A DNA stretch of 39,334 nt, from positions 1 through 39,334 of the forward strand of contig NZ_JAUXYO010000156.1 of NCBI RefSeq assembly GCF_030694325.1, written 5' to 3'. The stretch is from Allobosea sp. GTDB taxonomy: Bacteria > Pseudomonadota > Alphaproteobacteria > Rhizobiales > Beijerinckiaceae. The position numbers were made by a program, and so were the translations under genes. This document shows, one piece after another, positions 1-7,595 of the stretch. The notes under the pieces were generated by a model. It ran no database searches. It saw nothing but the letters and a program-made list of their open reading frames with translations, and was not told the origin of the DNA. Within the stretch, counting starts at the first letter, position 1, and every line of letters begins with the position of its first letter.

Positions 1-59
1 TCGGGGATCTCGCGGTTCAGGGTTGGCGTTCGCAACCCAAACCTAACCGGCAATCGCCG

Positions 60-188
60 ATGACCACCCTCAGCTACACCACGCGATGGGACACGACCGA
101 TGAAATCCCGACGGTCGATGCAGCGGCCATGGCTTACTGTCGCGCTGCCGCCGCGGCTGACTGGCCTTCCACATACGTTCGAGATTAA
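60..188 (+). CDS. possible small ORF, 42 aa, unknown
   Basis: An ATG at 60 opens a 42-residue frame beginning MTTLSYTTRWD and ending YVRD. It has an acidic middle and an alanine-rich stretch. No convincing ribosome binding site precedes it, and the frame is also open to the window edge, so it could be the tail of a longer gene. I do not recognise it. It is listed because nothing else explains 1-300 and the residue composition looks protein-like. Confidence is low. Confidence 0.25.
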   Translation: MTTLSYTTRWDTTDEIPTVDAAAMAYCRAAAAADWPSTYVRD

Positions 189-303
189 CCAGGCCGCGGT
201 GGAGAAGCGCCTCGGCGATCCCTCGCCGCTTGCCGGCGGAGACGACATGCAGGTCAGCGAATCGCCCGGAACAGTCCGGTCAGTACGGGCGGCGCTTTCG
301 GTA

Positions 304-564
304 TCATCGCGGCGCCCAGTCGACCACCTCCATGCGAGTCAGGCCGATGTCGTTCAGCGTCCGGTCGTCGAGGCGCGTCGCGCCGTCGCCGGGGCGCCGG
401 TCTCCGGGCGTCCGGGTCAGCTGCATGCGCACGCTCCGCAGCGCCCGGGACATCCGCGCTAAGAAGGGGCACTCCCCCCTGCGCGCCGCCGGCGCGGCCT
501 CCCGCAGCGGTTCGAGCGCTGATAGTCCCGATTGCGTATTGTGACGGTTGGAAACATTCGACAT
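304..564 (-). CDS. DUF1127 family small protein
   Basis: The gene encodes an 86-residue basic protein. Its C-terminus carries the DUF1127 signature: LDDRTLNDIGLTRMEV, the usual L-DDR-L-DIG-R-E pattern. DUF1127 proteins are short arginine-rich proteins of alphaproteobacteria; some are linked to phosphate, carbon or RNA metabolism, but a general function is not settled. I chose the start at 564 over the in-frame ATG at 597 because AGGGA sits about nine bases upstream of it. The gene is divergent from the Crp/Fnr regulator at 727, and the 162-base intergenic region holds a Crp-like palindrome at 662-681, so joint control is likely (inference). A second DUF1127 gene lies at 5433-5807. Confidence 0.8.
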   Translation of the reverse strand: MSNVSNRHNTQSGLSALEPLREAAPAARRGECPFLARMSRALRSVRMQLTRTPGDRRPGDGATRLDDRTLNDIGLTRMEVVDWAPR

Positions 565-661
565 TGTCGGATTCCCTGTGGGATCGGCTCGCGCCATGAC
601 CGCGTCGGCGCGGCGGAGCCGCCGATCGGCTCGGGGTTTCTGGGGCGTTCAGGCCAGAGTT

Positions 662-681
662 TCTGTGCGCCGGATCACAGA
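662..681. promoter_or_regulatory. Crp/Fnr-type operator, site A
   Basis: The 20-mer TCTGTGCGCCGGATCACAGA contains TGTGC-N6-TCACA, which matches the Crp consensus TGTGA-N6-TCACA at nine of ten positions. The ends TCTGTG and CACAGA are perfectly inverted. It lies between the divergent DUF1127 gene and the Crp/Fnr gene, about 45 bases before the regulator's start codon. That suggests autoregulation. It is 17/20 identical to the reverse complement of the site at 5881-5900. Confidence 0.6.
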
Positions 682-726
682 GGCTGCGGCCGGTGTCGTC
701 AGGGTTCGATTCCGGAGGCCCGCCCG

Positions 727-1410
727 ATGACCGATGGTCCCCATCGCGTTGTGAGCCTGCTGTCCGCCAACCCCTTCTTTGCGGGCTTCACCGAGGATGC
801 ACTGGCGAAGATCGCGGCGATCTGCCGGTTGCGAGACCTTCCCGCGCGCGAGATACTGTTCCTCAGGGGCGATCCGAGCGACGGTCTCTACGCCATTCGA
901 CGCGGCCTGATCCGCATTGGAACGACGGATGATCTCGGCAGGCAGATGACGATGAACCTCCTGGGCGGCGGCGACGTTTTCGGCGAAATCGCGCTGCTCG
1001 ACGGCCAGTCCCGGACGGCCGATGCAGTGGCGCTGGAGGACACTGCTATGTTCTTTCTGCCGCGACGTGATTTCCTGAGCCTGCTCGATCGCGAGTCGTC
1101 GATCGCGCAGCAACTGATCGGCCTGCTTTGCGCCCGGTTGCGGGACGTCATCGGCCGTATGGAGGAGACAACGTTCCTGCCGGCGGCGATCCGGCTCGCG
1201 CGACGCATCCTGATGCTCGCCGCCGATTTCGGGACGGAGGTCCATGCCTCTCAGGAGGAGCTCGCATCGCTTACCGGCGTGACGCGCGAAACCGTCAACC
1301 GGCAGCTCCAGTCCTGGAAGCGCACCGGCGTGATCTCCCTGGCGCGAGGACGCCTGGTGATCCACGATCTCGACGTTTTCAGGCAGCTGGCGAAGGTCGA
1401 TGCCAGCTGA
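727..1410 (+). CDS. Crp/Fnr family cyclic-nucleotide-binding regulator
   Basis: This 227-residue protein has an N-terminal cyclic-nucleotide-binding beta-roll (about residues 12-120) and a C-terminal Crp-type winged helix (about 150-220; recognition region SQEELASLTGVTRETVNRQL). The phosphate-binding cassette FGEIALLDGQSRTADA keeps the Glu (E87) and Arg (R96) that contact cAMP in Crp, followed by Thr97. There are no FNR-type cysteine clusters. This favours a nucleotide-responsive rather than oxygen-responsive protein. The start at 727 is set by GGAGG eight bases upstream; the frame is open further upstream but lacks support there. It converges on a class III cyclase whose stop is 12 bases away, and a Crp-like palindrome precedes the gene. 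The ligand is inferred, not shown. Confidence 0.88.
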   Translation: MTDGPHRVVSLLSANPFFAGFTEDALAKIAAICRLRDLPAREILFLRGDPSDGLYAIRRGLIRIGTTDDLGRQMTMNLLGGGDVFGEIALLDGQSRTADAVALEDTAMFFLPRRDFLSLLDRESSIAQQLIGLLCARLRDVIGRMEETTFLPAAIRLARRILMLAADFGTEVHASQEELASLTGVTRETVNRQLQSWKRTGVISLARGRLVIHDLDVFRQLAKVDAS

Positions 1411-1422
1411 GGCGCCTGCAGC

Positions 1423-3144
1423 CTATCCCGCGTCGCCATCGGCAGCGGCGAACACAGGGACGAGCCGGTCGAAGCCCTTCAGCATCCGCGCATCCCGCTC
1501 GACAAGGCGCACCCGTCCGCGGACGGCTCTGGCGGCGACCGCGTCGACGAGGATTTCCGCATCGGCCGCGCTCGCGCACAGCCGCGAGGCGAGATTCACG
1601 ACGGTGCCGATCGCCGTGTAGTCGAGCCGGGCACCGGAGCCGATCCGCCCCACCGTCGCCGGGCCCATCGCCAGCCCCACGCCAAAGCCAAGCCCGTGGT
1701 CGAGCAAGAGCGACCGCACGCTCCTCTGCATGTCGCGCGCCATGTCGATGGCGCGCAGCGCCGGATCGGGACAGGCCACGGGGGCGTTGAGCAGCACCAT
1801 CATGCCATCGCCGGAGAAGTGCGTCAGCGTGGCCCCGTAAACGCTGACCACCTTGTCGAGGGCGTCGTAGTAATCGCTCAGGACGCCCATCACGGCTTCG
1901 GGCTCGGCGCAACCGGAAAAGGCGGTGAAACCCCGCAGGTCTCCGAACACCACCACCACTTCGATGCGGCGGCCGTCGAGCACGCCGTCGTCGCTCGACC
2001 GGTCGACCAGTTCGGCCACCTGCGGTGCGAGAAAGCGCTTGAGCCGGATGATGCGTTCCGAACGCTCCTGCGATACAGCCAGTTCGCCCGCCATCTCGTT
2101 GAAACGCGTCGCCAGCCGCTCGAACTCGTCGCCCGTGCCGAGGTCAATCCGGTGGTCGAATTGCCCGGCCCCTATCTGGGTGACCCCCTCTTCCAGAACG
2201 CGGATCGGGCCGATCATGCGCTGGGTCAGCCAGTAGGCGAGCGCAGCCGCGAGAGCCGCGCCGCCGAGCAGCGATGCGACCGTGCGCCACAGCGTCGCGT
2301 AAATCGGCCCGAAGGCCTCGGCGACGGGCTGCTGGACGACGACGCTCCAGTCGACGGCAGGGATCCGCGCCATCGCGGCGAGCACGGTCTGTCCCGCGAC
2401 GTCGTGTCCGGTGACCGCCCGGCCGCCTTGCGCGAGTATGCCTGCCCGCAGCGCCTTGAGCGGCCGTGTCGCCGTCTCGTCGGCCCGCAGAACAAGGCTG
2501 ATGTCGGGATGCGCGACGAGGCGCCCCGGCTGATCGAGCACGAACGCTTCCCCCGTTCGTCCGACACGGATTGCCGAAATCACGTCCCAGATCAGCTTGA
2601 GATTGACCTCGGCCACGACGACGCCGACCGCCGCGCGGTTGCCCGCCACGGCAATGGTCATGAAGGGTTCGGAGCCGGCATGGAACGTCACGGGGCCAAA
2701 CCAGATCGGGCTCGATTTGACGCCGACGACCGCCGGGTTCGCCGAGTGGTCGGCGCCGCCCTCGCTTCTGTTCAGGCCGATGCGCGAGACAAACAGCCGC
2801 TCCCGCCCGGCGGCGTCGACGAGGGTCAGGCTGACGACCGCCGGCACCTGCCGGAGCAGGCGAAACGCGTCGAGCCTGCGCCTTTCGTCGGCGCTTTCCG
2901 ACCATGGCAACTGCACGGTCCAGGCAAGCTGGTCACCGATGCCGTCCATGAATTCCTGTATCTTCGCTGCGGCAGAGCGGGCTTCCGCATCGAGAAGATC
3001 ATTCAGCCTCGCGCGTTGGTCATGGTAGCCAAACCAAGCTTCGCTTCCGCCCGCGACCAGAAGCGGCACGACGACCGCCGCGAACAATGCGAGAAAGTAT
3101 CTTGCGAAGAGCGAGCTTCGTGGGGCAGGTGGCGCATGGGTCAC
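1423..3144 (-). CDS. membrane Cache-HAMP class III adenylate/guanylate cyclase
   Basis: A 573-residue sensor cyclase. TM1 lies at about residues 14-33, a periplasmic Cache-like domain at about 40-275, TM2 at about 288-308, and HAMP at 309-360. A class III cyclase homology domain follows at 393-565. Metal-binding aspartates are D402 in FGDLRGFT and D446 in FSGDGMMV. The transition-state pair N517/R521 is in TVVNLASRL. D508 fits the adenine-selecting position, while the usual Lys partner appears to be His442, so substrate choice is not certain. The gene follows a periplasmic binding protein gene by 33 bases on the same strand and is probably its operon partner. It converges on the Crp/Fnr gene at 727-1410, which suggests that its product is read locally. 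Confidence 0.92.
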   Translation of the reverse strand: MTHAPPAPRSSLFARYFLALFAAVVVPLLVAGGSEAWFGYHDQRARLNDLLDAEARSAAAKIQEFMDGIGDQLAWTVQLPWSESADERRRLDAFRLLRQVPAVVSLTLVDAAGRERLFVSRIGLNRSEGGADHSANPAVVGVKSSPIWFGPVTFHAGSEPFMTIAVAGNRAAVGVVVAEVNLKLIWDVISAIRVGRTGEAFVLDQPGRLVAHPDISLVLRADETATRPLKALRAGILAQGGRAVTGHDVAGQTVLAAMARIPAVDWSVVVQQPVAEAFGPIYATLWRTVASLLGGAALAAALAYWLTQRMIGPIRVLEEGVTQIGAGQFDHRIDLGTGDEFERLATRFNEMAGELAVSQERSERIIRLKRFLAPQVAELVDRSSDDGVLDGRRIEVVVVFGDLRGFTAFSGCAEPEAVMGVLSDYYDALDKVVSVYGATLTHFSGDGMMVLLNAPVACPDPALRAIDMARDMQRSVRSLLLDHGLGFGVGLAMGPATVGRIGSGARLDYTAIGTVVNLASRLCASAADAEILVDAVAARAVRGRVRLVERDARMLKGFDRLVPVFAAADGDAG

Positions 3145-3177
3145 CGTCTCAGCTCCTGCGCCGGCTCATCGGCCAGG

Positions 3178-4197
3178 TCACTCGATCACGACGTCGGCGC
3201 TGCTCAGGAGCGATGGCGGGATGGCCAGTCCGAGCCCGTTGGCCGCCTTGAGGTTGACGAACAGCTCCACCTTCGTCACACGCTGGACCGGCAGATCGGA
3301 CGGTTTCTCGCCCCTGACGATCCGGCCGGCATAGATTCCGGTGTGGCGGTGCGACTGCTGGAAATCGCCGCCATAGCTCATCAATCCGCCGGCGATCGGG
3401 AAATCCCGCGCCTGGGTGATCGTGGGTACGCCGTGCCGAATCGCCAGCGCCGCAAGCTGGTGGCTGCGATAGGCGAAATAGGGATCGGAGGTGAAGACCA
3501 GTCCACCAACCCGCATCTCGGAGGCGGCCCTGAACACATCGTTCAGCTCCGCTTCGCTGCTGGCGGTCAGAATGCGAAGCTGCAATCCGAGACTGTCCGC
3601 CGCCGCGTGCAGGTTCTTCAGCTGCAGAGCAGAGGTCGGGCTGGTTGTGTTGACGGCCACCGCGAATGTCGTGGCGTTCGGGAACAACTCGCTCATGAAC
3701 TCCAGCCGTTTGCGCGAGACCTCCACGCTCAGGCTGGTTACGCCGGTGAGATTGCCGCCCGGCCGCGAAAGGCTTGCGACCAAGCCCAGCATCAGAGGGT
3801 CGCCCCCCATCTCGAAGACGATCGGGATCGTGGTGGTCGCGGAGCGTGCGGCGAGCGCCACCTCGGCACCGCCGGGAGCGACGATGACGGCGACCCGGCG
3901 GGCGGCGAGGTCCATCGCGAGCGCCGGCAGGCGGCTATACCGGCCCTCTGCCCAGCGAAAATCGATCGCGACATTGCGCCCCTCGACATAGCCGGTCTCC
4001 GACAGGCCATCGCGAAAGGCGACGAGGCGACTGGCGTAGGGCTCGGGAGATTCGGAGCCGAGATAGCCGATGACGGGCATAGCCTGCTGCTGCGCGGAAG
4101 CCGCGACCGGCCAAGCCGCCGCAGCGCCGATCAGTGTGATGACGTCGCGACGTGTCGTTGGGCCGGCGTGGCCAAAGGCGCAGGACTCGAAACGCAC
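3178..4197 (-). CDS. ABC-type substrate-binding protein (COG2984/PF04392 type)
   Basis: A 339-residue periplasmic binding protein. The N-terminus has a twin-arginine-style leader (TTRRDVITLIGAAAAWPVAASA) before the mature start near QQQAMPVIGYL. The sequence shows the GRNVAIDFRWAEG and APGGAEVALAA blocks typical of the ABC substrate-binding family abundant in Bradyrhizobium relatives. The GTG start at 4197 has GGAGG about nine bases upstream. No permease or ATPase gene is adjacent. Instead the gene is followed after 33 bases by a Cache-domain cyclase, so it may present a ligand to that sensor rather than feed a transporter (inference). The ligand is unknown. Confidence 0.85.
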   Translation of the reverse strand: MRFESCAFGHAGPTTRRDVITLIGAAAAWPVAASAQQQAMPVIGYLGSESPEPYASRLVAFRDGLSETGYVEGRNVAIDFRWAEGRYSRLPALAMDLAARRVAVIVAPGGAEVALAARSATTTIPIVFEMGGDPLMLGLVASLSRPGGNLTGVTSLSVEVSRKRLEFMSELFPNATTFAVAVNTTSPTSALQLKNLHAAADSLGLQLRILTASSEAELNDVFRAASEMRVGGLVFTSDPYFAYRSHQLAALAIRHGVPTITQARDFPIAGGLMSYGGDFQQSHRHTGIYAGRIVRGEKPSDLPVQRVTKVELFVNLKAANGLGLAIPPSLLSSADVVIE

Positions 4198-4509
4198 GGC
4201 CGCTCCCTCCGGACCGACGTCTGCGGTGACGCGGGAACGCTGATCTGATCCCGAGCTCGCTGTTCAGCATAGCCGGATGACCAGCGGCGCGAAAGCTGTC
4301 GGATTCAGACCTGGCTCATGAGCTGCGCCACGGCTGGCGACACGGCGCCGTCGCCGGGTCGCGTCCATTGCGTGCGCCTCGGAGACGTTCGGTTCCCCAC
4401 ATGCCGGCGAGAGGGAAAGAGGTGTGCGGCAAGCTGGCGACGCCGCAGTTCGAGACCAAGCGGGCTGACTGCCGGCGCCGCAGCGCCGGCAGTCATTGCA
4501 GAAGGAATG
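4198..4509. other. 312-base intergenic region
   Basis: This gap separates the methyltransferase gene at 4510 from the binding-protein gene at 4197. It should contain the promoter of the binding-protein/cyclase operon, although I cannot pick out convincing -35 and -10 boxes. Near its right end lies the 13-base-pair hairpin at 4466-4495. Short open frames here look like noise. Confidence 0.5.
4466..4495 (-). terminator. strong hairpin downstream of the methyltransferase gene
   Basis: A perfect 13-base-pair inverted repeat (4466-4478 with 4483-4495, arm TGACTGCCGGCGC) flanks a four-base loop. It lies 15 bases past the stop of the minus-strand methyltransferase gene. No T-run follows on either strand, so it may act as a transcript-stabilising or rho-assisted end rather than a classic terminator. 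Confidence 0.5.
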
Positions 4510-5352
4510 CTACCGCCGCGTGACGACGATCTCGAGATAGCTGCTCGGCACGATCACGGTCCCGTCGCGCGACCGGTTGAACTGTGCGACCAGCATCAGC
4601 AGATCGTCCTCCAGCGCCTTCTGTTGCGGCGGCGTCAGTGCCGCGAACGCCTTCAGGACAGGTCCGTAGTAGGTCTTGAATATGTCGAGCCAGTGGTCTC
4701 GCGAGCGATAGCGGAAGACGAAGTCGGTATGCGTCGCATGGATGCTCGCGCGGTCCGGGCGAAACAGCTCGGCCAGACGGGCATGCGTTCCCCACAGCGC
4801 CGGCGAGCGTGCGCCGGGAGGCGGCGGGACATGCCTGCCGATCGTCCTGAAGACATGGCCGATGAAGCCATCCGGCGTCCAGTTGGCCAAACCTATCCTG
4901 CCGCCGGGTCTGCAGACGCGCAGCAGCTCCGCGGCGGCGCGCTCCTGATCTGGCGTGAACATCACCCCGAAGGTCGAGATGACCACATCGAAGCAGCCAT
5001 CCGCGAAAGGCAGCGCTTCCGCGTCGGCTTCACGAAAGGCGATCTCGAGGCGCTCGGCCTCGGCCCGCTCGCGGCCTCGATCGAGGAGCGCCCCGACATA
5101 GTCGGTGCTGGTCACGTCGCACCAGCGCCGCGCGGCCGCCAGACTGGCGTTGCCATTCCCGGCGGCGACGTCGAGCACGCTCTGGCCCGCGCGCAGATCG
5201 AGCGCCTCGCACAGGCGCTCGCCGACGATCTGGAGGGTGGTGCCGATGACGCAGTAATCTCCCGACGACCAAGCGCCGTGCTGGCGTGCCTTGATCGCCT
5301 CATAGTCGATGGTCTCCGGTGCAGTGCTTTCACGCGTGGCTGTGGCCGGCAT
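4510..5352 (-). CDS. class I SAM-dependent methyltransferase
   Basis: A 280-residue cytosolic methyltransferase of the UbiE/COQ5-like Methyltransf_11 type. Motif I is SVLDVAAGNGNASLAAA (about residues 59-75). An acidic adenosine-binding loop follows (READAEALPFADGCFDVV), then the post-II block LLRVCRPGGRIGLANW. The C-terminal third, rich in aromatic residues, probably forms the acceptor pocket. The ATG at 5352 has AGGGAG about nine bases upstream. It stands alone between a DUF1127 gene and a hairpin. The acceptor cannot be read from the sequence; a small molecule is more likely than RNA given the absence of RNA-binding motifs. Confidence 0.85.
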   Translation of the reverse strand: MPATATRESTAPETIDYEAIKARQHGAWSSGDYCVIGTTLQIVGERLCEALDLRAGQSVLDVAAGNGNASLAAARRWCDVTSTDYVGALLDRGRERAEAERLEIAFREADAEALPFADGCFDVVISTFGVMFTPDQERAAAELLRVCRPGGRIGLANWTPDGFIGHVFRTIGRHVPPPPGARSPALWGTHARLAELFRPDRASIHATHTDFVFRYRSRDHWLDIFKTYYGPVLKAFAALTPPQQKALEDDLLMLVAQFNRSRDGTVIVPSSYLEIVVTRR

Positions 5353-5432
5353 GGTCGTTCTCCCTTGTGAGGTGTCATTTTGACAGGCTGGCGCGGCTCC
5401 CGCGGCCCCGCCAGGCGCCTCGCGCCGCTGGC

Positions 5433-5807
5433 TCAGACGTCGCGGCCGTGGATCGGCACGCCGAAGACGGCGGCGTCGATCTCGGAGCGGGTGATGCCCA
5501 TGTCTTTCAACAGCCTGTCGTCAAGGCCGGACAACGTGTTGGCCGCGCGCCGCAGCCGAACCTGTCTGGCGATGCCGCGCAGCTGGTTCGATAGCGCCTC
5601 GATGAGCCGCGTCGTCAGGGGACGTCGGGCCGGCTCCCGGCCAGGGGCGACGAATGGACCATGAACCTCGTAGAGAAACTGCTCCCCGAAGATCTGCCCG
5701 ACCGCCATGCGTCCGACCAGCCGGTCGATCACCGTCTTGCGACGGGGGCGGATCATGTCGGTCAGGTCGCCGACGTCAAAGAAAAGGTCGTCGTTCAGCG
5801 TATGCAT
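5433..5807 (-). CDS. DUF1127 family protein
   Basis: A 124-residue protein whose last 45 residues form a DUF1127 domain (SGLDDRLLKDMGITRSEIDAAVFG). The longer N-terminal part is basic (IRPRRKTVIDRLVGRM) and ends in a linker rich in Pro and Arg. It is longer than typical DUF1127 proteins of about 50-90 residues. The ATG at 5807 has GGAG seven bases upstream. A Crp-like palindrome lies 74-93 bases upstream at 5881-5900, similar to the one beside the first DUF1127 gene, so both may belong to the same regulon (inference). Confidence 0.82.
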   Translation of the reverse strand: MHTLNDDLFFDVGDLTDMIRPRRKTVIDRLVGRMAVGQIFGEQFLYEVHGPFVAPGREPARRPLTTRLIEALSNQLRGIARQVRLRRAANTLSGLDDRLLKDMGITRSEIDAAVFGVPIHGRDV

Positions 5808-5880
5808 GTCACGCTCCGTTGCTCAATCCGCCGCCTCCTTTGGCGTGGTGCGGCGTTGTCGCGATTTCGGGAGCGGTGCG

Positions 5881-5900
5881 TCTGTGATGCTCCGCACAGA
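5881..5900. promoter_or_regulatory. Crp/Fnr-type operator, site B
   Basis: The 20-mer TCTGTGATGCTCCGCACAGA holds TGTGA-N6-GCACA, nine of ten Crp consensus positions, with inverted ends TCTGTG/CACAGA. Read on the minus strand it matches site A (662-681) at 17 of 20 positions. It lies in the gap between the second DUF1127 gene and the small gene at 6079. Confidence 0.55.
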
Positions 5901-6004
5901 GGATAGTTCGGGTCGACTTACCGCGCCGGCTTTTCGGCGCGCTCTTGCGCCTGGATTGCCTGCAAGGGCGCGCGTGGGGCGCGAGGCATGGCCGTATGCC
6001 GCTC

Positions 6005-6020
6005 AGTGACCTGGATCACA
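6005..6020. promoter_or_regulatory. Crp/Fnr-type operator, site C
   Basis: AGTGACCTGGATCACA reads AGTGA-N6-TCACA, nine of ten Crp consensus positions. Its centre CCTGGATC also resembles an FNR/FixK anaerobox (TTGAC-CTGG-ATCAA), so it could be read by either subfamily. It ends 58 bases before the start codon of the gene at 6079, a plausible activator position. Confidence 0.5.
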
Positions 6021-6078
6021 TCGCCGGCGCCCTCCGCCACGTATCGCTGCCTCCCTCATCAATCGTGGAGCGCGCGCC

Positions 6079-6303
6079 ATGGCCATTGCCGAACATGAAC
6101 TCGAATTCCATCGCAGGACGGTCGAGCAGGCGCGGAGAGCGGGCCTGTCGGCCTATGTCCTGAACGAGGACGGCAGCGTGCTGCGGATATGGCCCGATGG
6201 CAGGAAGCAGTTCATCGTGGTCCGGCACGGCCTGTTGAGCCAGCCTGACCTACGCGACGCATCGCGGCCCATTTCGAACGCCGCAGAATGCGGATGGTCG
6301 TGA
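6079..6303 (+). CDS. small hypothetical protein, 74 aa
   Basis: A 74-residue soluble protein beginning MAIAEHELEFHRRTVEQARRAG. It has a central strand-rich segment (YVLNEDGSVLRIWPDGRKQFIVV) that resembles a short beta-hairpin domain. I do not recognise a family. The start is preceded by a weak GTGGAG. The support for a real gene is its protein-like composition and the Crp/FNR-type site at 6005-6020, which sits at activator distance upstream. No neighbour shares its strand until the protease gene at 9556. Confidence 0.55.
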   Translation: MAIAEHELEFHRRTVEQARRAGLSAYVLNEDGSVLRIWPDGRKQFIVVRHGLLSQPDLRDASRPISNAAECGWS

Positions 6304-6468
6304 TCGATGTCCGGGACATAGGCGACGACCGGCCGAAAAAGGTCAAGCGTTCGCGCTGGCGCTGTCAGGTTCGGCGTCCCCCTTTCAACGCCTCGACCGA
6401 AGCCGACCAAGGTCAGGCCGCCGGAGGGGTTCCATCCGCCGTCTGGCCGATCGCGGTGGAGGTCGGCG

Positions 6469-7551
6469 TCACTGGCGCGGCTCCCACTCCCGACGCGCGA
6501 GGGCAAGCCAGCCGTCGTCGTAGATCGGCTGCCCGGCGATCGACAAAGGCTCGCCGAACGCGTCGCTGAGGTGGTTGTCCGGAACGCCGTCGCCGTCATT
6601 GTCGACGCCCCCGGCGATCCGTAGGCATCGGAGCATCAGCGGGAATGCGGCTTCCGCCAGACGCAGACCACCTTTGGTGTCGCTCGGATAATGCACGCCG
6701 AGGACCTCGCGGAGCTTCGCGATGCGCTCGGCCAGCAGCCAGAACGGACTCTGCCTGTTTGCGGGGCCTGTCCCAAGCGCGACCGGTGCCACCTGCTCGA
6801 GGCATCTCGCAATCAGGAAGGCCTGGGTCGCGTGCCCGCTCGGATAGGCTGGATGCCCCGGAGGATCGATCGGCGCGAGCAGGCTCGGATCGAGGCGGAC
6901 GGGCCGGGGACGATTATAGACCCCCTTGTAGTACATGCAAAGAAACTGCCCCAGCCGGAGCGCGGTCGCCACGAGGTAATATGTATACGGATGCGTCTGA
7001 ACATTGAACTGCAGCAAGGCGCGAAAATAGCCGATGATGCCGTTGCGTTGAGCCATGGCCTCCGACATCGCGCCTGATCGAAACTGCGCCAATCGTCGTA
7101 GGTGTTTCAACTCTCGCTGAACATTCGAACAGGAATCGCCATCGAGGTCGAAAATGGAGTCGATGTCGTCCGTCATGTCGTTGGGCTGCATCAGCTCGGC
7201 CCAGGCGAGTCGGCCCGCGGAATTCTTCAACTGCACGAATTCCGCAAGGACGAGCAACGAGGCGTTGTCGGGGGTGAAGTCGGTCAGGCGCGGCAGGATC
7301 GCTTCGGGGGCGATGGGCCAGCAATCGGTCGGCGAGGTCGGCGGCCAGGCGTGGCCCAGGCGCGGCGGCCAGCGATGACCGCGATAATCCGGTTCGACGG
7401 GGTTTTGCCGGATCGCCATTTCCGGCGCGACTCCGATGGGACGAAAAGCAGAGCGGCCGCCGCCGCCCAGCGCATCGAAGTTCTCGAAGCCTTCCGCCCC
7501 GTCGGCCCCATCGGCTCCGTCGGCCGGCCCGAATGCTGCATCGCGCGCCAT
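6469..7551 (-). CDS. PAP2 / vanadium-dependent haloperoxidase family enzyme
   Basis: A 360-residue soluble protein with the three PAP2 signature motifs. These are K209-x6-R216-P217 (in KGVYNRPRP), PSGH at 237-240, and R281-x5-H287 followed by D291 (REVLGVHYPSD). The spacing and the long N-terminal region fit the vanadium-haloperoxidase-like branch rather than membrane lipid phosphatases; I see no transmembrane helices. The N-terminus has a GAD tandem repeat (about residues 10-20) and the C-terminal part has an Asp-rich loop (NDGDGVPDN) that may bind calcium. GGAGG precedes the ATG. It lies 44 bases behind the TPR-cyclase gene on the same strand, probably as one operon. Phosphatase versus peroxidase activity is undecided. 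Confidence 0.82.
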   Translation of the reverse strand: MARDAAFGPADGADGADGAEGFENFDALGGGGRSAFRPIGVAPEMAIRQNPVEPDYRGHRWPPRLGHAWPPTSPTDCWPIAPEAILPRLTDFTPDNASLLVLAEFVQLKNSAGRLAWAELMQPNDMTDDIDSIFDLDGDSCSNVQRELKHLRRLAQFRSGAMSEAMAQRNGIIGYFRALLQFNVQTHPYTYYLVATALRLGQFLCMYYKGVYNRPRPVRLDPSLLAPIDPPGHPAYPSGHATQAFLIARCLEQVAPVALGTGPANRQSPFWLLAERIAKLREVLGVHYPSDTKGGLRLAEAAFPLMLRCLRIAGGVDNDGDGVPDNHLSDAFGEPLSIAGQPIYDDGWLALARREWEPRQ

Positions 7552-7595
7552 GCGTCCCTCCTCGTCAGGAATCTGATGCCGTCACCGTCACACCG

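Noticed and set aside
266-295. EcfG -35 box GGAAC near the first DUF1127 gene
   Set aside because: No GTT follows at 16 or 17 bases, so the promoter is incomplete.
1696-4248. 850-residue plus-strand open frame across the cyclase and binding-protein genes
   Set aside because: It is antisense to two well-supported genes and has no family motifs. Its composition (many His, Arg, Gln, Asp) is what the complement of GC-rich coding DNA produces.
4221-4260. GGAAC in the gap upstream of the binding-protein gene
   Set aside because: The next GTT is 23 bases away and the orientation is opposite to the adjacent gene.
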